The translations under genes and the position numbers were made by a program. Below, piece after piece: positions 32,516 through 44,505 of a DNA stretch of 64,000 nt. Each line of letters begins with the position of its first letter. The first letter of the stretch is position 1. The notes under the pieces are model-generated. The model saw only the letters and a list, made by a program, of their open reading frames with translations. It did not search any database and was not told the DNA's origin. This stretch comes from Ehretia macrophylla (Eukaryota; Streptophyta; Magnoliopsida; Boraginales; Ehretiaceae): assembly GCA_037974665.1 (NCBI GenBank), contig CM075770.1, positions 61,329,850 through 61,393,849 of the forward strand. Direction: 5' to 3'.

Positions 32516-35054
32516 TATGAAGCCCGAGATTTTAGCCGTGCATTCAATTACTGTTGCATCCCTTGTTTGCGCATTTACTTCTGTGCTTTACTAACTGACT
32601 TCTGTGACTAATATTCACTCCGTTTTTAAACTGCATTCTATTAGTGAATTAGCATTTTTATTAAATCATATTAATTGTTAGAGTAGTGGAAAAAATGTGC
32701 AATTGAGCTAGAGGCGATAGGAGAGCTCGTTTAGAAAATGCTTTTAGTGGTTCAATGAATAGTATTACGTAACAAAACTTGGTAAATTAATTAGCTAGCT
32801 CACATCCTTCACTTTAGGCTCGTTTTAAGCTTACTACGCGCATTATAATTGACCACTTAAACACCTAAACTTGACCCCACCCAACTATGCATCTTATATA
32901 TTACACATATTAGCTCATAATAGCAAAACAAAAACAAAAAAAGCAGTGAATAGTGCCTAGAACCCGACAGCCCTTCTCTCTCTCTTGGGTGATTTTTGCT
33001 TCAACAATTCCTCAATCCAAGCCTAGCCAAGCAAGGAGCAAGTAGTTTAGGGTATTTTCAAGCCTCCCGAGAGCTCCTACATGCATTGGTGAGGGATTTC
33101 ATGGCTTATTTTTGCATTTTGAAATAGTTGCTATTTTCTTGATTTGTTGAAAATGTGATCAAATGCTATTGTATTAATTATCTATGCTATTATATCATGT
33201 GTATGAATGCTAGAGAACATATTTGAGCCATCGTTTTGCTTTTTAAACAGTTAGAATCGTTAGTTTGATTTATGAGGTGAATAGTGACGTTTTTCTAGGG
33301 TTTTGCGTAATTGCTCGAATTAGCTTGATCCAACGCTCCTAATAGAAGCCTTAGGTGCTAATGAAGGTAGTCTAAAAGCCTCGTGTACTTGAATTGCTCT
33401 AAAATCGCATAAAACGTAAAATAGCCGACTTTAACAAAGGGGTTTCGGGGTTAATGCGAATCTGGGTAGATTTGGGCTTCACTTTTAGTATCCTTAGGCA
33501 ACCTAAATGCTATAGAAGGTTTGCTAACACTTGTTTGAAGCCCGGATGAGGTACGTGTAGTTAAAAGCTATAAGAGGGAATTTGGGACATTCGGGGAAAT
33601 TGCGGGTGATCGGGCTTAATTGTGGGTTGAAAGGGTACCTTAGGGGTTAATTAGAGGATTGCTGTAGTTTCCCCTCGAACGTGAATCATTAACTTTGGTT
33701 TGGAAGAGAAATAGTGTGAAAAACAAAGGGGTTTAAGTGCAATTTCGGTTGACTCATGCTACTAAGCTCATGGCATGACTTCTTGAGGGTTTATATGTGG
33801 TTTCAAGTTGATTTCGAGCTTTTGGTATGATTCTATGCTTACCTTGTATATGTCCCTTTGTAAAACTGCTTATTTGCTTATATAATTGTTTCTATTCTAA
33901 CTGCATCGAGGTCAACCTACTTTGTTGATCCTCCTATGTGTTATTGCTTATATTATTGACATTAACTTTCCATTGTAAAGTGCATTGCATAGTGGTTGCG
34001 CAACCATAGTGTCAGGGGCGGATGTGTTGAATATCGGTTGGGCGGTAGAGGGCTTGCCGGTGGATATTCAAACTCCGTGCCCTAGTCCCTCATTCGCCTG
34101 GTCCAGAGATTGCCAGGGGATGTTGGATCGTAGGATTATCGGGGTACATCCAGAGTACACCCACTGGAGTGTTTGGGGCTATGCCGGCTTATTGTGATCG
34201 TGATCGAGGTTCGTGGATCGTGAATGAAGACTCAGTGAAGATTGGTATATAGGGGTTATGTGAAATGTATCATTTTTAAATGTGTGGTTATTCAAGCTAT
34301 CATTGGTTCTTTAATTGTCTAATTGCTATTGTTGTTTAACTGTATTACCTGTTGCACTGCACGCCCCGGGACTATATCCCTCACTGGGCAACAGTGGTTG
34401 CTCATACCTTGATATATGTTTCAGGAGACGCTGAGGGTGATCCCTAGCTTGTTGAGGTAGTAGTGGAGGAGGAAGAGGTGCAGTTAGAGCCTTTGCCCTA
34501 GTTGTTGTGTGTTGTTCTGAGGTGGCTGTGCCTTCTTGTTTCTATTTGGTACTTGTGTATCTATTTTGTAGCCTAAGTGCTATGTTTATGCTATGATATG
34601 TAACTGTAAGATCAAGTTAGAAGGTTGTAGTTGTAGATTTGAAACTTTGGCCTGTAATAACTTAAATTCCTGTTTTCAGTTTCCTTGTATGCTTGGGGTG
34701 AACTTATGGTTGTTTGATTGGTTTTAACTTCCTAAGAATGTTTAATTGCTAACATAGAATGGTATGATAAGCGAATGAAGACAAATATTTTAGGACTATT
34801 GTTGCATGCTTGTGTGTATTTATATTGTCTTGTGTTGTTTAAGGCTCAGATGGCCTTGAAGTTTGAATTTCAATTACAGATGTTGTTTCTTTTGCTTCGT
34901 GGTTTTATTTGATTGTTTACAGGTTTCCAGAATGTCCACAGTACAGGGAAAACTCTGTCCATTTTTCTCTAAAATTTTGAGACTAGGTTGGAATTGGGTT
35001 GAGAATAGCTTGGTTATTAGAGCCTCCGGTCTCGTAAGGGATCGAGGCGTTACA
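32516..35054 (+). repeat. Element E 3' LTR
   Basis: This 2539-bp LTR is about 98 % identical by eye to 28893-31428, with the GC-rich block at about 33990-34195 and the hairpin at 34840-34858. Confidence 0.94.
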
Positions 35055-35440
35055 GTTGGTCTTATTATATGTATGTGCATGACTATTAATTTTAGTTAAT
35101 TAGTTCCCAAAATTTTGATCAACTAAGGCCAAATGCAATTTCAAATGTTTTTAGTTGCAATTAGCACCATTTTAACGTAACACTATTCAAAGGTCATGAA
35201 ATCTATTTTCTAAACGCATGCTCCTAAGCTCGAAAGTCCAAAATGACTAAGTCTCGATTCCTTCTAGATGTCCTATGATCTAGGAAAAATATAAAATCTA
35301 ACTTTCGAGGCGGTCAAAAATTTTATGAATAATAACCTCTAATAAAAACAATTAAGCAAGAAAGATGATGCACGTAGAAATGCGCAAATAGATATGCAAC
35401 GGTTATAAATAAATTTATGGTAGAATTATCGAGTGTCACA
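35055..35440 (-). repeat. Element C 3' LTR, first block
   Basis: This is the start of the LTR on the minus strand (TGTGACACTCG at 35440). It matches 42548-42932 of the 5' LTR and is cut at GTTGG by element E. Confidence 0.93.
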
Positions 35441-35456
35441 CCCTCACCCCCTTAAA
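35441..35456 (-). other. Polypurine tract of element C
   Basis: On the minus strand TTTAAGGGGGTGAGGG abuts the 3' LTR start at 35440. It is a slight variant of the tract in A and B. Confidence 0.88.
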
Positions 35457-35469
35457 CTAATTGCGTCCT

Positions 35470-38400
35470 CGCAATTCTTACATGATTCAGTAAAGAGCTC
35501 CGGATACTTCTCTCTTATCTGATCTTCTCGCTTCCAAGTGGCATCCTCAATCCCATGATGATTCCAAAGAACTTTTACCATAGGAATTCTTTTAGTTCGA
35601 AGTTCCTGAATCTTTCTGTCAACCACTCGAAGAGGTTTCTCAACATATGCTAAAGACTCATCAATCACCAACGGTTCTGGCTCAATAATGTGCGACGGAT
35701 CAGGATTATATTTCCTCAACAGTGACACATGAAAAACATCATGAATCCGGCCCAAACTCGGAGGTAATGCCAATCTGTAAGCTAAATCCCCAACCTTCTC
35801 AGTGTATTCAAATGGTCCCACGTATCTAGGGCTAAGTTTACCCCATTTTCCATGCCGAATCAAACCTTTGGGCGGAGAGACTTTCAAGAATACACGGTCA
35901 CCCTTTGAAAATACTAAGTCCCGTTGACGTCTATCAGCATAATTCTTCTGTCGACTCTGAGCTGTAAGCATCCTTTTCTTTATAAGTTTCACATTATCCA
36001 CCATTTTGACCATCTCAGGAAGAATAGCGGGATCAACTATTTTCATCTCACCTACCTCATCCCAATACATTGGAGACCTACATTTTCGCCCGTAAAGTGC
36101 TTCGTAGGGTGTCATGCCAATAGTAGCCTGATAACTGTTATTATAAGTAAACTCCGCTAAAGGTAGGTACTTCTCCCAATTCTTGCCGAAATCCAGAACA
36201 CAAGCTCTTAACATGTCTTCCAGTATCCTGATAGTCCTCTCTGACTGGCCATCTGTCTGCGGGTAATATGCAGTACTAAAACTCAAATTAGTCCCCAAGG
36301 CCTTTTGTAGTTTCTACCAGAACTGTGATGTAAACCAGGGATCCCTGTCTGACACTATCTGAGATAGGACTCCATGCAATCTCATAATATTTTCAACATA
36401 TAGCTCTGCCAATTTATCAAGAGAATCTATTTTCTTTGTAGCAATAAAATGTGAACTCTTCGTCAACCTTTCTACTACAACCCACACAGAATCATTACCT
36501 CGTGGTGATCTCAGCAAATCTGACACAAGGTCCATAGTAACCTGGTCCCATTTCCATACCAGAATCTCCAATGGCTGCAACAATCCTGCCGGCCTCTGAT
36601 GTTCTGCCTTAACTTTCTGACAAGTCAAACACTTAGCTGCATAGTCAACTCTGACTCTTTTCATGATGTTCCACCAGAAATTCTGTTTTAGATCTCTGTA
36701 CATTTGAGTGCTTCCAGGATGAATTGTGTATTTAGAAGCATGAGCCTCAGCAAGAATCTCATCTTTCACAGTCGAATCACTAGAAATGCAAATTCTATTC
36801 CTGTACCTGAGTAGTCCATCATCTTGCAACTTGAAGTCGGACTCTCCTCCTTTTGACTTCTCTAAAAGCTTCAATAAATGAGAATCTAATTGTTGTGCTT
36901 CCCTGATTCTAGATAGCAATAGAGATTGGATTTGTAGGCTAGCAAATTGAATACCTGATCTAGAAGCCTCTGGTTTCCACAAACATAGCTCTTCCACAAT
37001 CTCCCAGTCCTTGATTATCAAACTAGCCACAGAAGCTTATCGGCTCAGTGCATCCGCAATAGTATTAGCTTTTCCCGACAAATAGCTAATGGTACAATTA
37101 TAATCATTTAACAGTTCTAGCCAACGCCTCTGCCTCATGTTCAGATCTTTTTGAGAAAACAGGTATTTTAAACTTTTATGGTCAGTAAATATTTCAAATT
37201 TATTACCCCACAAATAATGACGGCATTTCTTCAAAGCAAAGACAACAGTTGCAAGCTCAAGATCATGTGTAGGATAATTGAGTTCATATGGTTTCAATTT
37301 CCTAGAGGCATAAGCTATCACTTTACCATTTTGCATAAGAACACATCCTAAGCCTTCTTTCGAAGCATCACTGTAAATCACCAAATTTTCAGTCCCTTCA
37401 GGCAAAGCAAGGATAGGTGCAGTGGTGAGTCTCTTTTTCAACTCCTGGAAACTGGCTTCACATTTATCATCCCAATTAAACACAGTTTTCTTCTGAGTTA
37501 ATGTAGTCAAAGGTCCTGCAATCTTTGAAAAATCTTTAACAAATCACCTATAATAGCCCGCTAATCCCAAGAAACTACGGACTTCCGTGACCGTTTCAGG
37601 TCTTTTCCATGACATAACCACCTCAATTTTAACAGGATCAATAGAAATTCCTTCATGTGAAATGATATGACCTAAAAAGGCAACATGTTTCAACCAGAAT
37701 TCGCATTTGCTAAATTTGGCAAACAATTTGTGTTCTTGCAGGGTTTGAAGTACAATTCTCAAATGTTCTTCATGCTCTGACTCAGATTTAGAATATACTA
37801 ATATATCATCAATAAAAATCACAACAAACTGATCAAGATAGGTTCGAAATACTCTTTGCATCAAATCCATAAAAACGGCTGGAGCATTTGTCAAACCAAA
37901 TGGTAAAACAACAAACTCATAGTGGTCGTACCTGGTTCTAATTGCAGTCTTAAGTACATCCTCTTTTCGGATCCTCAACTGAAAATAACCCTACCTCAAG
38001 TCAAATTTCGAAAACACAACAGCACTCTGTAGCTGATCAAACAACTCCTCAATTAAGGGCAAAGCATATTTATATTTCACCGTCACCTGATTAAGACCTT
38101 AATAATCAATGCACAAACGCAGAGTACCGTCTTTCTTTTTCAGAAATAACACGGGAGCACCCCACGGTGACGAACTAGGCTGAATAAAACCTTTCTCAAG
38201 TAAACCCTGTAGCTGAATTTTCAATTTTTGTAACTCAAGGGGAGACATTCTATACGGGGTTCTCGAGATAGGACTAGTTCCCGGCAACAAGTCAATCACA
38301 AACTTAATTTCCCTATTAGGTGGTAATCCAGGCAACTCTTCAGGGAAAACCCCCGGGAACTCTTTTATAACAGGTACCTCATTCAATTTCAATTTATCTC

Positions 38401-38900
38401 CAAGCTAATTAATTAAATAAGCTAAGTATGCATCATAACCTTTACTCAGCATTTTAGTAGCTTTAATGGAAGATATGATACGAGTCCTAGTAGATTTTCG
38501 ACTCCCAGTTACTTTAATAATAGGTTGGTTAGGTACTTCTAAAGTTAAAACTTTCCTCCTACAGTCCAAACATGCATAATATTGCCCCAACCAATCCATC
38601 CCCAAGATAACTTCAAAGTCCCGAAATGGCATGATTATCAAGTCAATAGGATACATGCAACCCTCAATGCAAATATTACAATCTTTACACACAGCCTCCG
38701 TAACAAATTTAGTACCCATAAGATTACTTACTTCAATCACATACGGCAGTTTATCAACTTTTAATGTAGCAGACTGTGCACATGCAGGAGTAATGAATGA
38801 ATGTATAGCCCCGGTGTCAATCAAAACTACTACCAGCTGACTATTAATAAGAAAAGTACCTTCCACCACCACTGTCGTCTCTGGAAGCTCCTCCTGGTCG
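35470..38900 (-). pseudogene. pol: Element C pol (PR-RT-RH-INT-chromodomain), broken
   Basis: Read on the minus strand: protease (VVVLIDTGAIHSF near 38830-38790); reverse transcriptase ([11 protein letters not shown] near 38185 and [11 protein letters not shown] near 37825-37793); RNase H ([19 protein letters not shown] near 37375 and [10 protein letters not shown] near 37180); integrase with the zinc-finger half ([14 protein letters not shown] near 36630), core motifs [12 protein letters not shown] near 36555, VSDRDP near 36360 and [13 protein letters not shown] near 36260, and [10 protein letters not shown] near 35820; and the chromodomain ([17 protein letters not shown]) near 35540-35490. 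The integrase C-terminal part is the best preserved. The region has several breaks in all. Confidence 0.92.
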
Positions 38901-38949
38901 AGTGAAAATACCCGTGCCTGACCTCGTAGTACAGTAGCTGCTCCTGAAG

Positions 38950-40149
38950 CTCTAGTCTGAACACCCTGGCCTGAAGTCTATCCCTGACCATATTTAAACT
39001 TGGGACAATCTCTAACTCTATGCTGATCATTGCCACAACCTGTGCAACGGCCCAATTTCCTCCAACACTCAGCCTTTGTGTGGCCCTTGCGGTTGCAATG
39101 AGTACACTGTAGGTTCTTCTTAGCAGCAGCACCTCCTGTAGGGGCCCTATAAGTAGATGTGGCAGAACTACCCTGCTGAGATCTAGCAGTCACTGGTCGG
39201 GTCTGTGACTGACCCTGTGGTTGGCTCTGAGCTGGTCTCGGCTGTGACTGTATCTGAACTGGTCCTGGATAGCTCTGGGTCTGCCTAGGCTGCTGAGTTT
39301 GAACAGGCTGCTGATACTGCCTCTGATAACCCTGACTCTGAGACTGAAAATGACGTTTGCTTGACTGACTAGACTGAGCTAACACATCTGCCTTACGTTT
39401 CTCATATCTCGATGCGGCCCTGACTATTGCAGCATAGTTCGGATAATCTTGCGAAGACAAATTAAGCATGATGTTACTCCTCAACCCTGTGATAAATCTC
39501 TGGATCTTCACATCCTCTGGCTAGACCAAAGCTGGCACATATCGAGATAGTCTAATAAAGGTAGCTTCATACTAGTCTACAGTCATGTTCCCCTGTTTCA
39601 AAGCTATGAATTCATCCTGATGTCTCTCACGGGCTACAACCGATACATATTTATCCCGAAACTCACGAACAACGTCAGCCCATACATGCTGGACCCTCTC
39701 AGCATCCCATTTCTCTCTAATAGTGCGCCACCACTCCTCGGCGTCACCCTCCATTAAAAAGGCAGCATAGGTAATCTTTCTTTCATCGTTGCACTCAAGT
39801 ATCGCAGCAACTTTCTCGAACTTACTCAACCATATCTCTACTTTCATATCATCAGGCTCGCCATAAAAATGATATGCCCCGTGATGCAGGAATTTATCAA
39901 ACAAGTTACCTCCTGCAGTATCACTACCATCTACTCTGGCAGCCTGATTACCCCTGCCGACACCTGTTGTACCCTGTTGAACCACAAACTGAGCTATGGT
40001 ATTCATTGCGGTGGCCATTGTGGCCAAAATCTAGCCATTACTCGTTCCTGACCCTGCGGTACATCCCCGGCTGCCCCAGCACCTTGCCCTGGTACATCCT
40101 GTCTGGGAGCTTCCTCCGGCTCTCTCCGTGGTCTACCCCGTCTCCTCAT
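38950..40149 (-). pseudogene. gag: Element C gag, broken
   Basis: On the minus strand the N-terminus is MRRRGRPRREPEEAPRQDVP at 40149. The core region (FDKFLHHGAYHFYGEPDD, EEWWRTIREKWDAERVQH) follows. Then come a long Gln/Pro-rich linker (QSQGYQRQYQQPVQTQQPRQ) and a CCHC zinc knuckle at 39106-39065 (CTHCNRKGHTKAEC). It is very similar to the gag regions of A and B, so all three are one lineage. It is broken a few times. Confidence 0.9.
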
Positions 40150-40441
40150 TTCAATGCTAGAAGAACATAATATTTTAATAGGCAAATAAACTATGCAAAG
40201 ATATTGTACACATTGTTTTCAACATTTACCCACATAAGAAACATATAAAACACTTAACAACATTAAACTCTAACTTTTCATATTCTTATCATGTCATGCT
40301 TTATCATTTATTTTCATGCTAGCATGTCTTTTATCCAAGTACTTAAACAATTTAACAATCACATATTCACATAATTCACTTTCACATAGAGACCACTGCC
40401 CATATGCCAAGGAATTTAACCCGACTTCACGCATTCAAGTA

Positions 40442-40453
40442 GCTCTGATACCA
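40442..40453 (-). other. Primer binding site of element C
   Basis: GCTCTGATACCA on the plus strand is TGGTATCAGAGC on the minus strand, seven bases inside the 5' LTR end at 40461. It is the initiator methionine tRNA primer site. Confidence 0.93.
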
Positions 40454-40460
40454 TCTAAAG

Positions 40461-42932
40461 TGTAACGCCTCGAACCCAACCCCACGCTAAAGTCAGGCTC
40501 GGACCCATCACTCGGACAAAGTCTCCTCTGTACCAAGGACAAAACTGTTACCTGCGAATAATCACTTATGACATTTGAACTATAAACAACAACTTATACA
40601 ACCTATCTTCTAATATTTCCAAAGCCAAGTCAAAATCACAAGGCCATCCGAGCCTTGGAGCAACAACAATATTCTTAAGCACACAAGCATGCGAAGTAAG
40701 TTGGTTTTAGCCATAAGTAGTTAGATACAATTACAATTTAAAGTTCCATATGTAGGACAATAAACACTCCAAGCATGCAAGAGAAAATAAAGTCTAGAAT
40801 CCATTATTACAATCCAACATCTTTCTCTAACATTCAAGACTACAACTACTAAACATATACACAAGACCCCAAGGTCTCAAAATACAACATTTAACATGAA
40901 CTCTAGGCAAACTGCACATAAGATCCACCTTAGCACACAAAGTCACGGATTCTGATCTACTTGAACTTCTTCTTCTTCTTCTACTTCTAACAGCTGGGGA
41001 TTCACCTCAGCTTCTCCTGAAACATTTCAAATGAGGAGTGAGCAACAATGTTGCCCAGCGAGGGAGGTGATGCAACATACCAACGTGCAATATGATATGT
41101 AAACACAAGAAAACATATATAAGCCACGTAAACCAGCAAGATAACAAGCCAAGTAATTAATCACTTTTAAAAGGATACGGTTCCACTTCCAAGTCTTCAG
41201 TCACGAGCCACGAACCACAAACTTCACGAACATGCCGGCAAACCCCAAACACCAATAATTAGGATACTCCGGATGTATCCCGATCCTACGACCCTTTCTC
41301 CCGAGGTAGGTCCATGCCCAGCAGGTGAACCACGCCTTTGGGGTAGTGGAGTATGCCTCAACGAGAAGGGAATAGGCACCATGGTAGTCGAAGGAGCACG
41401 GCAAGCTCGACGCCGCCCGTGTTTCTCGACGCTACCATGTCCGAAAAGGTTGTGCAACCTCGAGACAAGTCACAAGCAATCAAAATATCACATAACACGT
41501 AAGAGGGTCGACAAAGTAGGCTGCCCTCACATATAATCACGATATAAGTTCACACAAGCACGAATATAGCGTTAAGATTCCAAAAGAAGCAATCAACATA
41601 AATAATTCCCACAAGCTACTCAAATAGCTTAATTATATCTTAAATATTCAATACAAGACAAGACAATCCCACAACAAGTTCCAAATGCAACTAAAACGGC
41701 TAAAAACTACTTTTCCCCTTTCTTTAACCAAGTTTTCCTTCTCCTATGTGTGGTTCAAGATTTCCAAATCATATCCTAATCTTTCTATATTCTTAATTAA
41801 GCCCAAAGACACCTATTAGAATCATAAAAACTCATTTTAGAAGCAAAAGTTCGGGAAGGCCCCGAACGGGTTTGAACTACAACTATACTAACCGAACCCC
41901 ATTTTTGCGAAACGAAAGTACCAAATGTGCTTCCTTAGCTCAAGGATACCTGAATCAATGCCCAAACTTGCCCAGATTGCTCAACGAGAAAAGTCCCCTT
42001 TTTAAAGTCGGCTATTTATGCAATTAAGCTCGGTGTCGAGTGATTCAACCTCACGTGGCTTTTCAACTAGCTTCACTAGGGTCTAGAGCATCTAATTGAA
42101 GTCTCAATTGAAGCTAATTAGCAATTTTATTCAAAACCCTAAAAACGTGCACTATTCATCACCTCTTTTATTCAATCTCAACTTTTAACCATAAACATTG
42201 TTAATAAGCATCAAAAGTTAACTCTATAGCATCTATTAAGTATATAATAAGCATGTATAACAAGTTTTAGAGCTATGATCAACAAATAAAAGAAATTCAA
42301 TAAAATGCATAAACTTTAACTAAAAAAAAATGAACTCCCTCACATAAACAAGCTTAGAAGATGCAAGAGCAAGCTTGAGCTAGGTTGATAACACTTGTAG
42401 AAGCCTTAGGGAGCATCCAAGATCAAGCTTGAAGATGAAAAATTCTCCTTTTTGCTCCTAGAGGTGGTCGGCCATATGGAGGGACATGGATGACATTTTG
42501 CTTTTTGTTTTGATGACAAATGTGTGTTTTTGTTTTAATTTTATGAGTTGGTCTTATTATATGTATGTGCATGACTATTAATTTAAGTTAATTAGTTCCC
42601 AAAATTTTGATCAACTAAGGCCAAATGCAATTTCAAATGTTTTTAGTTGCAATTAGCACTATTCTAACGTAACACTATTCAAAGGTCATGAAATGTATTT
42701 TCTAAACGCACGCTCCTAAGCTCGAAAGTCCAAAATGACTAAGTCTCGATTCCTTCTAGATGTCCTATGATCTAGGAAAAATATAAAATCTAACTTTCGA
42801 GTCGGTCAAAAATTTTATGAATAGAAACCTGTAATAAAAACAATTAAGCAAGAAAGATGATGCACGTAGAAATGTGCAAATAGATATGCAACGGCTATAA
42901 ATATATTTATGGTAGAATTCTCGAGTGTCACA
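40461..42932 (-). repeat. Element C 5' LTR
   Basis: This complete 2472-bp LTR, on the minus strand, runs from TGTGACACTCGAG at 42932 to GAGGCGTTACA at 40461. It has a GTGAGGG motif ending at 42344, a GC-rich block at about 41460-41230, an acceptor motif at 41017, an acidic frame at 41017-40943, and a hairpin at 40657-40639 with TCCGA downstream. It served as the reference for the three 3' LTR blocks. Confidence 0.95.
40943..41017 (-). other. Short acidic reading frame in the C LTR
   Basis: The 25 codons on the minus strand read AEVNPQLLEV, five Glu, then VQVDQNP and a stop. The frame differs from that of element A only at His/Gln before VDQNP. Confidence 0.4.
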
Positions 42933-44505
42933 TTAATTGCATAAATAGCCAGCTTTAAAAAGGGGACTTTTTCCGTTGAGCAATCCGGGCAAGTTTGGGC
43001 TATGATTCGGGTATCCTTAAGCTAAGGAAGCACATTTGGTGCTTCCGTTAAGCGAAAATGGGGTTCGGTTAGTATAGTTGTAGTTAAAACCCGCTCGAAG
43101 CCTTTCCGAGCTTTATCTTCTAAATTGAGTTTTTATGATCTTATTAGGTATCTTTTAGCTTAATTAGGACTATAGGATGATTAGAAGATAGTTTGGAAAC
43201 CTTGAGATGAGCATAGGAGAAGGAAAGTTTGGTTAAAGAAAGGGAAAAAAATAGTTTTGGCTATATTTGATGCTTTTGGAACTTGAAGTCAAGTTATCAT
43301 GTATTGTATTGAATATATAAGATATAATTGATCTATTTGAGTAGTTCGTGGGAAATATTTATGTTGATGGCTTCTTTTGGAACCTTAAAGCTATTCTCGT
43401 GCTTATGTGAACTTATATCGTGCTTATATGTGAGGGCGACCTACTTTGTCGACCCTCTTATGTGTTATGTGATATCTTGATTGCTTGTGACTTGTCTCGG
43501 AGTTGCGCAACCTTTTTGGACATGATAGCGTCGAGAAACACGGGCGGCGTCGGGCTTGCCGTGCTCCCTCAACTGCCATGGTACCTATTCCCTTCTCGGT
43601 AAGGCATACTCCACTACCCCAGAGGTGTGGTTCACCTTCTGGGCATGGACCTACCTCGAGAGAAAGGGTCGTAGGATTTAGGATACATCCGGAGTATCCC
43701 AACTTATTGGTGTTTGGGGTTTGTCGGCATGTTCGTGAAGTTCGTGGTTTGTGGTTCGTGATTGAAGACTTGAAGTGGAACCGTATCCTTTTTAATATGG
43801 TTAATTACCTGGCTTTTTATCTCGCTGGTTTATGTTGCATATATATATGTTTTCTTGTGTTTGCATATCATATTGCACGTTTGTATGTTGCATCACCTCC
43901 CTCACTGGGCAACTTTGTTGCTCACTCCTCATTTAATATGTTTCAAGAGAAGCTGAGGTGAATCCCCAGCTGTTAGAAGTAGAAGAAGAAGAAGAAGAAG
44001 TTCACGTAGATCAGAATCCGTGACTTTGTGTACTAAGGTGGATCTTATGTACAGTTTGCGTGAAGTTCATGTTAAGTGTTGTATTTTGAGACCTTGGGGT
44101 CTTGTTTATATGTTTGGTCGTTGAAGTCTTGAATGTTAGAGAAAGATGTTGGATTGTAATAATGGATTCTAGATTTTATCTTCTATTGCATGCTTGGAGT
44201 GTTTATTATCATGCAAATAGAACTTAAAACTATAATTATATCTAACTACTTTTGGTTAAAGCCAACTTGCCTTGCATGCTTGCGTGTCTAAGTAAATTGT
44301 TGTTGCTCCAAGGCTCGGATGGCCTTGTAAATTTGACTTGACTTTGGGAATATTGAAAGATAAGTTGTCTAAATTGTTGTTTATAGTTCAAATGTTATAA
44401 GTGACTATTCACATGTACAGTTTTATCCTTAGTACATAGGAGACTTTGTCCAAGTGACGGGTCCGAGATTAACCTTTAGCGTGGAGTTGGGTTCAGGGCG
44501 CTACA
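42933..44505 (+). repeat. A-type LTR segment closing the nested cluster
   Basis: This matches about 3360-4927 of the A 5' LTR to the end (GGGCGCTACA) with few differences. It carries the GC-rich block (about 43500-43740), the acidic frame with one extra GAA codon (about 43946-44023), and the hairpin at 44309-44327. The satellite resumes at CCATT (44506). The simplest reading is that it is the rest of the 3' LTR of A, but the overlap with 13384-13700 and the flank mismatch argue for recombination with another A copy. Confidence 0.88.

Larger units (their letters stand above)
28893..35054 (+). mobile_element. Element E: non-autonomous LTR element (LARD-like)
   Basis: Two LTRs of about 2.54 kb (28893-31428 and 32516-35054) flank only about 1.09 kb of internal DNA, which holds a primer site and a polypurine tract but no gag or pol. 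The target duplication is GTTGG (28888-28892 and 35055-35059) in the 3' LTR of C. The internal 3' end (GAAGAATTGCGTGGACGCAA, then TTTGTTTAAGGGGGAG) matches the 3' end of the Tekay elements here, so E probably derives from such an element and relied on its proteins for movement. The LTRs differ by about 2 %. It is younger than C. Confidence 0.92.
16954..42932 (-). mobile_element. Element C: Tekay-like chromovirus with three nested insertions, broken
   Basis: On the minus strand the order is 5' LTR (42932-40461), primer site, gag, pol, polypurine tract, then a 3' LTR that survives as three blocks (35440-35055, 28892-27109, 17225-16954). These blocks are separated by E and B, and D lies at the left end. 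The last ~39 bp of the 3' LTR are missing. The blocks match the 5' LTR closely, about 1-2 % different by eye, so C is young. The coding region has about eight breaks. C sits in A-type LTR sequence; its right junction is TCACA followed by TTAATTGC at 42933, and its left junction is lost. Confidence 0.9.
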
